Shown: piece by piece, positions 1-12,800 of the stretch | Numbering within the stretch: the stretch's first letter is position 1 | Layout: each line of letters starts with the position of its first letter | Assembly (NCBI GenBank): GCA_905221605.1 | Contig: CAJNDS010002768.1 | Location: forward strand, 360,001-405,000 | DNA from: Symbiodinium natans | Lineage: Eukaryota > Sar > Dinophyceae > Suessiales > Symbiodiniaceae | DNA length: 45,000 nucleotides | Reading direction: 5' to 3' | Made by a program: the position numbers and the translations under genes | The notes under the pieces: generated by a model | The model's database searches: none | What the model was told of the DNA's origin: nothing | The model's input: the letters and a program-made list of their open reading frames with translations, nothing else

Positions 1-54
1 GCTCTTGATCCAGGCAGGCATTACTTCGGTGTGCCTTCGGGTTTTGGGGCTGAG

Positions 55-112
55 GGGTTTAGGGTTTAGGGTTTAGGGTTTAGGGTTTAGGGTTTAGGGT
101 TTAGGGTTAGGG
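55..112 (+). repeat. Telomere-like array (TTTAGGG)n
   Basis: About seven heptamers, G-rich on the plus strand, opening the first of many interstitial arrays. Short C-rich and G-rich arrays follow at 213-246, 308-360 and 504-546. Confidence 0.95.
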
Positions 113-132
113 CATACAAGGTTATTCACCGC

Positions 133-159
133 GGGGGGGGGGGGGGGGGGGGGGGGGGG
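133..159 (+). repeat. Poly-G run of 27
   Basis: Twenty-seven uninterrupted G, just after the first telomere-like array. It could fold as a G-quadruplex or be an assembly-prone spot. Confidence 0.9.
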
Positions 160-711
160 TGGGCGTATCTCGGTTACTCTGTCGTGAACAAGCCAGAAAA
201 CGTAATTCTTGAAACCCTAAACCTAAACCCTAAACCTCAAACCCTAAGGGCAACCGTCTAGGGCGGCAGAGCCTCCAGGGCTCAGGTGTGGTGAGAAGAC
301 TGGTCTATTTAGGGTTTAGGGTTTAGGGCTTAGGGTTTAGGGTTTAGGGTTTAGGGTTTAGATGAAAGTACATACATCTAACCGCGAGCCTGGCAAATAT
401 TTTACTCTGCAAGTAGGGCGTAGTTAGTTAGGCATTGCAACACCAACTCCTAATTTCTCCAATAGAAACCGTACATAAATACTCGTTGACATTATGATGT
501 TGCAAACCCTAAGCCCTAAACCCTAAACCCTAGACCCTAAACCCAAATCTGTACAAAAGAAAACAGGCATCCAGAACTTCATCGCCCACGAAGCGGGTTC
601 AGGGGCTTAGGAAGTTTGAGACTTTGGGGTTGGGGGGTTTAAGGGCTAAAGGACTTTCGCCCTGTCCGTCCTAAACTCCAAACCGGAAAGGAAGCCGAAA
701 ACATTGACCTA

Positions 712-791
712 AGTCCCCTAAACCCTAAACCCTAAACCCTAAACCCTAAACCCTAAACCCTAAACCCTAAACCCTAAACCCTAAACCCTAA
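712..791 (-). repeat. (CCCTAAA)n array
   Basis: About eleven nearly perfect heptamers, C-rich on the plus strand, directly 3' of epimerase exon O on the gene strand. Confidence 0.95.
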
Positions 792-809
792 ATGAAATTC
801 CTCACCACC

Positions 810-3800
810 TATAGTGAGCCCAGCAACGGCAACCTCGGCCTCGAATCTGGCTGGCTGCCTCAAGAAGTCCCCAGAGGGCGTAAGGGGTACGTAGGGTTGA
901 GGGACCCAGGTCCTCCTATAGAATATAGGGTGTAGGGTTAGGGTTCTAGGGTTTAGGGTTTAGGGTTTAGGGTTTAGGGTTTAGGGTTTAGGGTTTAGGG
1001 TTTAGGGTTTAGGGTTTAGGGTTTAGGGACTAGGGCTTAGGGTTTAGGGCGTAGGGTTTAGGGTTCCGAAAGCCTAAACCCAGAAATCCTGGATGATGGA
1101 AACAAGGCAGTTCAAAAGGATGGTGCGCCCTGAGAGGCCTTGATAACCTTTCTGCTGGAAAGTGGCTGTTTGGGGTTTAGGGTTTAGGGTAAAGGGTTTA
1201 GGGTTTAGGGTTTAGAGCTGTGATCAAGCCGAGATAAGAGTGCGCACAGAGAAGGCAGACACCGGTATAGAGCCATTCACCATGTCGTAGAAAAGCGACA
1301 CACATACAAACAGACAGACAGACACACAGAAATACAGACACCCTAATTAAACCCCAAACCCCAAACCCCAAACCCCAAACCCCAAACCCTAAACCCTAAA
1401 CCCTAAACCACACACACACACACCAAACCCCAGACCCTAAAGGCTGTAGACCCTGAACGAGAGCTGAATCCAAAGGCGGCTGGCATGTCGACATCATGCC
1501 GTGGAGAGCCCATGGCGTGGGCCACGGCAGCAGCAAGCTTGTTGACCTTCGTGGACCCGAAACCTGAACCCTAAATTCGAAACCCTAAACCCTAAACCCT
1601 AAACCCTAAACCCTGAACCCTGAACCCTAAACCCTACCCCCTCACCCCTCAACCCTCAACCCTAAACCCTAATTAAACCCTAAATCCGACCTGAAGGCTC
1701 GAATGTAGTTCCTTAAGTCTTGGGTTTGTGGTAGGGGGCTATTGCTTTACCACCCTTACCCTTGAACCCCGCCCCCCTCGCCCGGACCAGGCAGGCCGTC
1801 TCCGAAGATGATCTCACCACGGAAAGTGGTACCCACAGCCCCGAACTGGGTGGTTTAGGGTTTAGGGTTTAAGGTTTAGGGTTAGGGTGTAGGGAAATAG
1901 GACACCCTAGACATTGGGGGTGAGGGAACCGAAACGATGTTGGCCCCAATCCCAACCAGGGAAATATCACACATCACAAGGGCCTACCCCAAACCCTAAA
2001 CCCCTAAACCCCAATTTTCAAACCGTCCAGGTCCTACAAGCCTACAAAGCCTTGGGGGTTCAACCCGAGAGGCTTCGGGTTTGCGGGGTTTCGTTGGTTG
2101 TTTTTTTGCTTTTTTCAGGCGGTTCTTGTTTTTTTGGGGGGTGGTTTTCGAGTGTTTTGCAGGGCTTTGTTGGAAGGCCTATGGCTTCACTCGTCACGGG
2201 ACGACCCAAGATGTGGGAGGTTTGCTGGTCTAGCAAAGGGGGAGGGTGAGGGTTTAGGGTTGCAAGCCTTCCTCACCGCAATAAATTTTGAGGGGTTAGG
2301 GTTTAGGGTTTAGGGTTTAGGGTTTAGGGTTTGGGTTACTGGGCTTGATAGCAGAGGCGGTCTGCAGCCCAAGCGCTGTGTACGGCACGTCGGCGCCCAC
2401 GTTGAAGATTTCGTTTCCTGGGATTAGGGTTTAGGGTTTAGGGTTTAGGGTTTAGGGTTTAGGGTTTAGGGTTTAGGGTTTAGGGTTTAGGGCGCCCTGA
2501 ACCCCACAGAGGCCCCAAACCATAGCATTGCTCCAACATGCTCCAACTCCTATTAGCCCTGCAAGCACTGGCCCTAAACCCTAAACCCTAAACCCTAAAC
2601 CCTAAACCCTAAACCCTAAACCCTAAACCCTAAACCCTAAACCCTAAACCCTAAACCCTAAACCCTAAACCCTAAACCCTACACGGGATCCAGGGCGTTC
2701 TGCGCCCAGGCGCTGGCCTTTGGCACCAGAGGCCCACGCGCGATGATCGGGGCCACGTCGTCGATGTAGCTGAAGGCCCGAATCTGCTCGCCTCGCGGCT
2801 TGTGATTCAGGGTTTAGGGTTTAGGGTTTAGGGTTTAGGGTTTAGGCTTCAGGGTTCAGGGTTATGAGTTAAGGCTAGGGGGGTTTGGGGTCGAGGCCAC
2901 TGTGGCCGAGACCTCCTTTGAGTTCCGGGTTGCGTTGACATGGGTAGTTGGGTTTCGGGGGAAGGAGGTGAGGTCCGGTTCCTAAACCCTAAACCTAAAC
3001 CCTAAACCCTAAGCCCTAAACCCTAAACCCCGAACCCTAAACCCTAACCCTAAGTTTCATTTCGGGATCGTTTGAAAGGCGCCTGTTCCGAAGATCGTCA
3101 TCGGCAGGCCGTGGAAAATCCTGGTTTCGGGGCTTGGGGTTAGGGTTTAGGGTTGAGGGTTGAGGGTTGAGGGTTGAGGGTTTAGGGTTTAGGGTTAGGG
3201 TTTGGAGTTTAGGGTTAAGGGTTTAGGGTTTAGAGTTCAATTAGGGCTCAGGGGTTTAGGGTTTAGGGTTTAGGAGGGTTGGAGGTTTATCGTTGGGGGT
3301 GCAGCTGGCATACGGGCCCACTCTGGGTCTTAGTAACCCTAAACCCTAAACCCTAAACCCTAATGTAAACCTGAAGATGACTTGTGTACCTGGACCCGCA
3401 CTCATCCCGCAAGCATTCCCCCTTGAAGGTCAACCCGACGCAGAATTTGCGATAAATGTGTACAGGTGTGAACGAATCCCGCCGGAAAGGCACAAGAGAA
3501 GCTGCTGGATAGCAAAAGGGAGAACGTGCGCCGAGCGCATGTGGATAGGGTAGCGCGCCAGTGGCAGCGTTGCCCCTTAAGCTGTCACTGGTAGCGGAGC
3601 TCGTACGCTCCAGTCTTTGGGTGTGAAACATGTCGGCCGATGACCCTTGGGCAGCCTACTGGGCCGGTGGCCCGTCTAGAGGCGCTGCTGCAGACCGGCC
3701 AGATGGAAACGAGACCACTGCGCAAATCCCTACACCCGCCGAAGCCGGCGGACTCCGTGCGGAGCAACCCCCAGTCCAAGCAGACTCTGAAGAGAGCACG

Positions 3801-6800
3801 ACACTTCAAGATGAACGGCTGCCTCGGGAGCATGATGCTGAACGCCAGTCTGCAGACTGGAGTACATGGGAACGGCGTCATGATGGACAGCCACCTGGAC
3901 AGGAGGGCTGGCGGAGCGACACCACAAGCAATGGCTCCGGAGATGGATGGAACCGCTGGATGTCTGGTGATAGTGGACAGTCATGGAAGTCGGCCACGTC
4001 AAAAGGGCGTGTCTGGTCAGACGAAGAATGGAAACAGTGGAATGACTGGTGGTATTCCCGGACTTCATCGGCGGCTACAGGCGGCGCGGCGGCTGACGGG
4101 CGCGGCAGCGGCGGCGCTCCATCTCCTACCTCGGGCCCCTCGACTCCTACCCGATCCGGAATGGCCTCGACGAACGCACCAGTCGTGATGACAGAGGTCC
4201 CCGCTGCCACAAAGGGGCCTTCGGAAAAACTCCTGACCCCCACGTTCAACGGGGAGGGAGACGCAGCAGAGCTGGGAACCTCGGCTCGGAGCTACTTGAG
4301 GCAAATCGCTGCCTGGGAGCGGATGACGAAGTTGTCCAAGGGACAACAAGCCCTCGTGCTCTACCAAAACCTCCAAGGACTGGCGTGGGTGAATGCGGAG
4401 TCATTGAACGTGGAGTCCCTGTCTGGCGAGGACGGCGTCACCTACTTCAAAGAATGGATTGTCCAGCACTACCTCGACGTCGAAGTCACCTCGGTCGGGC
4501 GATCTCTGAGCGACCTGTTCCGCAAGCTCCGCAGGAAGAACAACCAGACTTTCCGGGACTACACGGCCGAGTTCAATCGTTTGCTGTCTCGAGTGGTGGA
4601 GTGCGGCTGCACTCTTCCTGATGTGGCGACGGCATGGCTTTTCGTGGACCGGGCATGCCTCGATGAAGCCACCGAGGTGAGCCTGCTGGCGAGCGTGGGC
4701 AACAAGTACGCTCTTCGTGCCCTACAACAAGCGGCGATCATCTTGGACAGGTCCATGCGCAAGCCGTGGGAAAAGCCCGGGAAAGGAGACGGACGTCGCA
4801 ACGGCTACAACACTGTGAATGTGGCGAACCATGGGGAAGACGACGACGAGGATTCGGACAGCGACGCCGGCGACCTACTCGAGAACGAGAACGAGGCCGA
4901 CCTCTACGTTGCCTACATGACCGCCAAGGCCAAGTACCGGGAGGTGGCCAAAGCTAGGGGGACTGATACAGATCCCGCAGGCACCCAGCGCGCCATCGAG
5001 GACAAGATTCGTACCGCCAAGTCCAAGAGCAGATGTGCTGCATGTGGCAAACGGGGCCACTGGCATCGCGACCCACAGTGTCCGAAGCGGCAGGAGGAGA
5101 AGACGGCTGCCTCCTCGAAGCCCAACACGATTCATGTCACCAACGAGATCATGGAGCTGACGCCCATTGCCAACCACGAGGAGTTGCTGGCCATCCTAGA
5201 TACCGCGTGCTCGAAGACGGTGGTGGGCACGGCCTGGCTTCAACGCTACCTCCAGCATACCCGGGGAGGCGGCTATGACGTCGAGTTCATCTACGAGAAG
5301 GACGCCTTCAAGTTCGGGGCCGCTCACAAGATCTACGAAGCCAACTACGCTGCAGTGATCTTTGTGGTCATCGGTGGAACGTGGGTGGCCGTGAAGGCCT
5401 CCGTGATTCACGGGGACATCCCTCTCCTGATGTCAAGGTCCGCCCTGGCCGAGATCGGCCTCGTCCTCGATCTCTCCGAGAACACCGCCGTCTTCAAGAA
5501 GATTGCAAGTAACGAAGTGAAGCTCAAGGCCACTCTGAGCGGGCACCCCGCTGTGTGCGTGGACCACAAGGGCCAGGCGAAATTAACCTGATGTGACGCG
5601 TCTACCAAAGACGTGGCCAAGTGCCGGGATTGCAGTGCTTCGTCCGCGCGAGGTTTACATGGTAGGAGCCTTGAGGGAGAGTGAGGGCGCTAGTGGACCC
5701 AGTAGACCCCGCATCTTCTATGAGAAGCCGATTAACCCAGCTGTGAGGGAGCTCCTTGTCGGCGATCGCCTTAACCCCGACACTTTCCTCGCATGGTGGA
5801 CCTCCTCCGACCTCAAGAGTGATTTCTGGCTGGAGCTTGGGGACAAACTAATCAGAGTTCACGTTACCCCCAGGAAGACCTTCTTTGATCCCCGAAAGTG
5901 GACATCGCAGAGTTTGCAGCGATCTTTGCTACTCCAATCCCTGGGCAGCATACGGGAAACGTGGGGAGTTGCTTGTGTCGGTAGAAGAGCCTTGAGCACC
6001 GTGAGCGAATTGTGGGAGCATGCTGAACAGGGTAGCTACCCTGTGCTGTGGGTTGGCCGCAGTGTGTTCAATCGAGCTAGCGACCCGCTACCTCCCCGAC
6101 CACTCCTGTCACATTTGCCGCGGCATGAGCCAGGCGCCGCCGCCGATATGGAAGATGAACAAGGTCCAACTCCAACAAGAGTGCGGTCGACGGGGCCTGG
6201 CAATCAATTCGAAGTGGACCGTGCTGGAGCTACGCGCCATCCTGGCCAACAACAAGGACGAGGCGGACCCGACCACGGAGAAGATCAAAGGGTTGGCATC
6301 TATGACGCTGGTGGAGCTGCAAGCGGAAGCCGGCCGCCTGGGCATTCCCGTGGGCACCAAGGAGTCGAAGGGATCCATTATGCTGAAGATCAGAGACACC
6401 CAGGCGCCCGAGGAAACAGTGATGACGCTGGGACGCTTTCGCGGCACCGCCTACCCCGAGATTCCGGAGAACTACGGGGCGTGGGCGTCGGAAGAGGAGC
6501 GCCAGAACGGGGACAACATGCATCCCGACCTGAAGAGATTTGTGGTGTGGCGCCGATTGTCCAGGACAAAGAAAGCAGAGAAGGCCGAGAAGGACAAGTT
6601 GCGGGAGAAGACGCCGAAGTTCTTGGAACCCGAGGAAAAGGCCAAGGTTCCGCCACCTCCGGTGAGCGAGACCGGGAGCACCTCCAGCTCCCACTGGTCA
6701 GTGGTGACCTCAGCTGCCGGGAAGAATCTCCATCGCCACCACGACACGGGCTACGCACGCCAGAACCTCTCGAAGCTCGACCGCAAGGCCACCCAGATGG

Positions 6801-9800
6801 ACGACCACGGAACCCAGAAGATGGAACAGGAAGTGGATCGGTCCGTGCTGAACGAGATCCAGGCGCTCGAGACCCGCCTAGCGGCCCTGCGGGACGCCCA
6901 TGGCCTGGATCCAGAACACTAGGGAGCTCCCGGCGGGGCGACATCCACACCACCACTGCCGGGGAGGACGCTGGAGAGACCGCACACGATGCGTACCACG
7001 AATTCGATGTTTTTGAATCCTGCTCTTCTGGTTCGGAAGACTGGAGCCAGAAGCATTTCGCTGCCCCGGCCGATTTCAAGGAGGCCTGGGTTGCAACTGC
7101 TCACTTGGGTGAGCAAGCCGCGCGGAACGCCAGACTCGAAGGAGACTACTGCCCGGAGACCATCGCTGCAATCCTGACAAAGTATGAGTTCCCCGATCAA
7201 GGAAAGCGTCGCCAAGGAATACACGGATTAGGTGGTGGCACCCGTTGCACGCTCGGATACTATGCCCACGGGAAATTCCACGGCATCTGCAAGAAGACGC
7301 TGCGGTGGCCCGAACTCGTGCAGTATCTCAACGGGTACCTGAAACAGTTTGACTCCGAGCCTCACGATCGCCGACCTTCGTGGACGTCTTTGTCCATCGT
7401 CCACAACTTGCCATGCAGCATGCACGTCGACCGGAACAATCTCAAGGGGAGTCGGAACTACACCAGTTGTGTTGGGAAGTTCAGCGGCGGACAGCTATGG
7501 GTTGAAGCACCCGGCGGAGGACTGTGGCGACGCGACCAGAATGGTGAAGAGGAGATCGAAGGAATGCCACTGGATGGATACAACAAGCTGTGCTGTTTCG
7601 ACCCCCGACGTCGTCACATGGTGGAATCCTGGAGTGGTGACCGTTGGTCCATCACCGGTTTCACAGCAAGATCTTTTCCCTCAGCTACCAAGGAGGAAAA
7701 ACGGATCCTCCGCAACGCCGGGTTCGCCCTGCCCACCAATGCGGAACTCCGGAAGTGGAATGACGAGGAGAAGATGGCAGAGCACCCTTCCTCGACTACG
7801 TTCTCATCACGGCCTGGCTCGACGAATGAGATGTCTGTGCCCCGCAGTCGACGAAAGAAGTTGCTCAAGAATGCCGGGGCGCTGCATGTCATGATGGTGA
7901 CGGCCCTTGCCGTCATGACTCGCGTTGGGGAAACCTACGCGACTCCCCCAACGCTTCCGTCGATCTCATTGCTGGAAGTCGGTGGGGTTTCCGCGACCTG
8001 CCGACTGGCGGAGTATGGGGGCAACCACATTCAGGTCGCTGAGCCCATCCTTCTCGAGGATCTGATTGAGAACGACCATCCGGAAGATGTCGGTTTCGGA
8101 TATGTGGAGACCGCGGTACTTCGCGCGGAACCAGGAGAGCTCTGGGTGCACGTACGGAAAGAATGGGCTGATGATGGGATCTATGATGACGTCATGGAGG
8201 CGGTAGACACCCAACTCCGCGCTGGACGCGGGGTTGTATTCCAAAAGGACGATCGTGATGATGGACATGAGGCGTTTTGGACCGACGTCACGTGTGGATG
8301 GGAGGATGTGGGCTACCAGGTAACCCACGACTATGACTACGGAGACATTGAGTATGTGCACGTGAAGGCCGTCGAGAACTTCAACGACGTCCACGAGGTC
8401 TTCGTCGGCGAGGGTGGCGAAAATCGCGAGGATGCTTTGCAAGAAGGTGGCGGAGAGTCCGGGCCTCGAGACCCCAATGCCGTCGGGGGACGCGAAGAAC
8501 GAGGAGCCAGAGCGATAAGGTTTCCGCCCAGTGTACCGAAGATCGTGGCCTCCAGCTTGCGTCGCCTCCACCAAAATCTGGGGCATCCGAGCACCTCCGA
8601 CTTCGTCCGGCACCTACGTCTGGCCGGTGCCAAACGTGAGGTGCTGAAGGCTGCCAAGATGTTGGAGTGCCAAACCTGTCAACGTTCCCAGGGGCCCGGC
8701 ACAGCGAAACCCGCAAAGGTTCTGTCATGCTTGAAGTTCAACGAGGCCATCGGGGCGGACCTGTTCTACTGCCATGATGCCGAAGGGAAGTGCCACCAGT
8801 TTCTGTCCTTGGTCGATTTCTCCTCCGGCTACCACGTCGTTACACCCGTTGCCCGGAAAGACACCACTCACCTTGAGAAGGCCTATTGCGACTCGTGGCT
8901 CAACGTCTTCGGTGCCCCGGCCTTGATTGTGGTGGACCTGGAGAACGGCTTGGAAAAGGTTTGAAAAGGCATTCACCCGGATCGGAGACTACACGGGCAC
9001 CCGACTGAAACGAGCCGCCGGACAAGCGCACTGGCAAGCTGGATTCGCAGAGAGACAGGGAGCACTATGGAAGACGATGTTCTTCAAGATGCGGGACGAA
9101 CTCACCGTGACGAAGGACGATATCCCAGTGGTCACCGGGGCGATCAGCTCCGCCAAGAACAACCTCATGCGCACGAGTGGCTATAGTCCGGCTCAACACG
9201 TGTTCGGTGCCACGCCGAACCTCCCGGAGGATCTCGTGGAGGGACCCCATGCCCGTGATCCTGGAGACGAACCCGTGATCTGCGACAAGCATGCCCGGGA
9301 CGTCGCCATACGCACTGCAGCGCGTGTCGCATACCACCAGGTCCAGACCGACGAGAGGGTAAGAAGAGCGCTAGCTGGAAGAGCCCGAGTACAAGATCGG
9401 ACGCCGGAGGTTGGAGAGCAAGTCTTCTACTGGCGGAAAGCCAAGACGGCCAAGCGAGGATGTTGGGTGGGTCCTGCTACAGTGATTGGGCTGGAGGGCA
9501 CCAATGTATGGGTCACCCGCGCCGGGAGATGTACTTTATGTGCAGCAGAGCACATCCGACCGGCCACGTCCGAGGAACTTGGACAGGCTTTCAGTCTACG
9601 CGCCGCAAGGGAGGACCTCGACCGACTTCTCAACCTGGACGACGCTGACGAGGAGATGTTCGACGACGAGGTCGAGGCTGAGGGTCCCAACAACACGGAC
9701 GTTGAGTTCGACGTTGATGACGAGGACCTTGCCTTTGCCGAGCTGGATGTGGAAGACGGCGGGCCTCCTGGAAGAGACGGTCGCCACCATCGCCGTCGCG

Positions 9801-12800
9801 CCCGGGTTGCTCCATATGTCCTACAACGATACCGTGGGAAGGAACCTCCTCGACGCGAAGAAGAAGCCATGATGATGAAACGCGCAAAGACAGTGCGCTC
9901 GCGCGAAAAGCAGCTCGAGAAAGAGATACCCTGGGCAGAGATCCCTGAGGCTATGAGACCCGCATTCCGAACTGCTGAAATTCGTCAGTGGCAAGAACAT
10001 CAGGAACACCACGCGCTGACGGCGCTGACGGTATATCGGAGTCCGAACGCGTCAGGAACTCCGTCCCAAAGGAAAGAATCCTCACGTCGAGGTTCGCCTA
10101 CCGCGACAAGCACATGGGCAAGAGGAAGGCAAACCCCCATGATACCTCCATACCATGGAAGCCGAAAGCCAGGCTGGTGGTGGGAGGACACATGGATCCA
10201 GACGCCGACGCTGGCCTCGGAACCGTAGATTCCCCTACGGTGGCGAGGAGTTCGCTGATCGCCCTGCTGCAGATCGCCGCTTCCCGGGGCTGGAAGATTG
10301 CCGCGGGCGACGTGCAAGCCGCTTTCCTCAACGGCCTGGAGCTGAAAAGAAGTTTGTGGATGCACCAACCACGATGTGGCATCGAGGGTTTGGACCCCCG
10401 ACAAATCCTGAAGATCCGGAAGGGCGTATTCGGACTTTCTGAGTCGCCACGAATGTGGTACGACAGACTCTGCCAGGTGATGTTGGGAGAAACCTTTGAG
10501 GTCGTCTATGCACTTGCCCACTGGATCCCTGCGTGTTCATGATGGTCCCCGTGGGGGCCGAGGACGAGCGGCCAAGCGCCTACGTCGCCATCCACGTCGA
10601 CGACCTCCTGGTAGTGGCACCGGCGGAGATCAATGCCTCCCTCCGTGAGAAGATCAGCAAGCTGTTCCCCGTGGAGGACTGGGAACTCGACGAGTTCGAC
10701 TACGTTGGCTCTCACATCAAGGCCTCTTCCGACGGCATCTTCATCGGACAAACGGCTTTTGTCGAAGGACGCTTGTTCAAGGTCGACTTGGAGAAGAACC
10801 AGGCAGGTGATCGACCAGCCACAGAGGAGCAAACCATCGACAACAGGTCAGCCATAGGAGCACTCAGCTGGATTGCTACCCAAAGCCGTCCCGACCTACA
10901 GTGCAGCGTGGCGTTTGCACAACAGGCCCAGAGGACACCCACTGGGGACGACCTAAAGTTCACCAACAGCATCGTCACCAAGGCCGCACGACACAAAGAT
11001 CAAGGGCTCTACCTACGCAAGATCGACCTGGAGCGCGCCATGTTCGTCGTGTTCCATGATGCTGCTTGGGCCAACGCAGAACACGAGGAGGCAGAAGAAG
11101 GTTTCCAACTCACTGCGGAGGAGGTGAAGGCGGGGACCATTGAGGGGGTCTTCAGTGAACATCGCCCCCGACAGCCGAAGAAGAGCAAGTCCAAGATCGC
11201 TTCACAACTCGGCCACATGGTGATGATGTTTGACATGGACCTGCTCGAGGCCGTCAGGACAAAGGGTAGCCTATTAGAGTGGCGTAGCCAATCCTGCAAG
11301 AGGGTATGTCGGAGCACCTTCGGAGCAGAGACAATGTCGGCAGCCGAGGGCCTGGAGAGCGGACAATATGTGAGGGCCCTGTTCACAACGCTGTGCAACG
11401 GAAAATTAGCTGGGCACACCCAGGCTAGAATGGCCTGGCCCCTCATGTGTTTTACCGATTGCCGATCTTTGTATGATCACTTGCACAAAACAGGGGTACC
11501 TCGCATCCCGAGCGACAGGCGCCTGGCGATTGACCTCGCCTCCCTGCGTCAAGAGTTGAACTTGGAGCGATGGGGAGACCGGATCCCATTGCAATGGATT
11601 CCCACTGAATATCAGCTGGCAGACCCCTTAACGAAGCCACTTCGTACAGACTTTTGGTGGCAACAGATGTGTGAGGGAGTTTGTCTGCCACTTAAAAAGG
11701 GGATCTTCCAGTGGGGAAAAGAGAGGGGAGGGATTTTGAAGCAGTGTAAACCTGAAGATGACTTGTGTACCTGGACCCGCACTCATCCCGCAAGCATTCC
11801 CCCTTGAAGGTCAACCCGACGCAGAATTTGCGATAAATGTGTACAGGTGTGAACGAATCCCGCCGGAAAGGCACAAGAGAAGCTGCTGGATAGCAAAAGG
11901 GAGAACGTGCGCCGAGCGCATGTGGATAGGGTAGCGCGCCAGTGGCAGCGTTGCCCCTTAAGCTGTCACCTAAACCCTAAACCCTAAACCCTAAACCCTA
12001 AACCCTAGAAAAAGGGAATAAGGGCCTGCTCTGGGTCCTAGTGATCCTAGTGAAGGTTCAGAACCACCAAATGCCTGCAAGGAAGCCTGCTAACAAGTTT
12101 ATGCTCCCAAGCCACCTGCAGAGAAATAAAGGGGAAGTGAGGGTTTGGGGTTTAGGGTTTAGGGTTTAGGGTTTAGGGTTTAGGGTTTAGGGTTTAGGGT
12201 TTAGGGTTTAGGGTGAGATCCGAGTGGCTGATTGATGAAGATGCCGACAACGTTGCGATACTTGTCGAACATGTTCTGATGGGGGCCATACACCTCACGA
12301 AACGGTCGGCACAGCGCCGGTCTGCAACTACAGGGCTTAGGGTTTAGGGTTGACCCAGTAACCTAGGCACAAAAGGGCTGCCCTTGTTTGCGTAAAGGGG
12401 ATTAAAAGGGAACCTAGACCCCACCCCACCCCCACCCCCCCAAAAAAAAATGAAAAAGGTCACGTAATACTGGGCATCCTAGGTAACGCATGAAGCCACC
12501 TGTGACTTAGCTTGAATGGTGAGGACCTACAAGTGCCTTAAATTGGGAGCATATCACATGCACTCCATACCGTAACAGGAGCGAACCCACCAAAACGAAT
12601 TTGAGGATGAGGTGTGTGAAGTCGACCAGGACTGGACTTGCACTAAGCCAATGCAATCACAGCCCGGTCACGCTGTTTTACGACTTCGCGAGTTCAAGCA
12701 CTTGTGCAGCTACGCCTGAGTGCGTCCGGTCGGACCGCACAGCAACCTAAGAGCTACTGTACGAAACTACCGTGCTCAAAGGCACAAGCTCGGTACTTGA

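Larger units (their letters stand above)
3364..11968 (+). mobile_element. Copia-type LTR retrotransposon, 8.6 kb
   Basis: Complete element with two identical 224-bp TG...CA LTRs, a primer-binding site, gag-pol and a purine-rich tract. The domain order Gag, protease, integrase, RT, RNase H is that of Ty1/copia. It lies antisense to the host epimerase in intron J-K, inside a CCCTAAA array, with 5-bp flanks CCTAA on each side. Identical LTRs imply a recent insertion or gene conversion, but pol is spread over several frames. It carries extra segments between protease and integrase (SAP-like and oxygenase-like) not found in classical copia. Confidence 0.95.

Noticed and set aside
1914-2313. Small plus-strand frames
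   Set aside because: Made of array units and a T-rich stretch; no codon structure.
1-3363. Chromosome end or true telomere
   Set aside because: Arrays are short, alternate orientation and continue through all 45 kb between exons. They are interstitial.
8959-8965. Programmed +1 shift on GTT-TGA-A in integrase
   Set aside because: A 10-bp duplication explains the break more simply.
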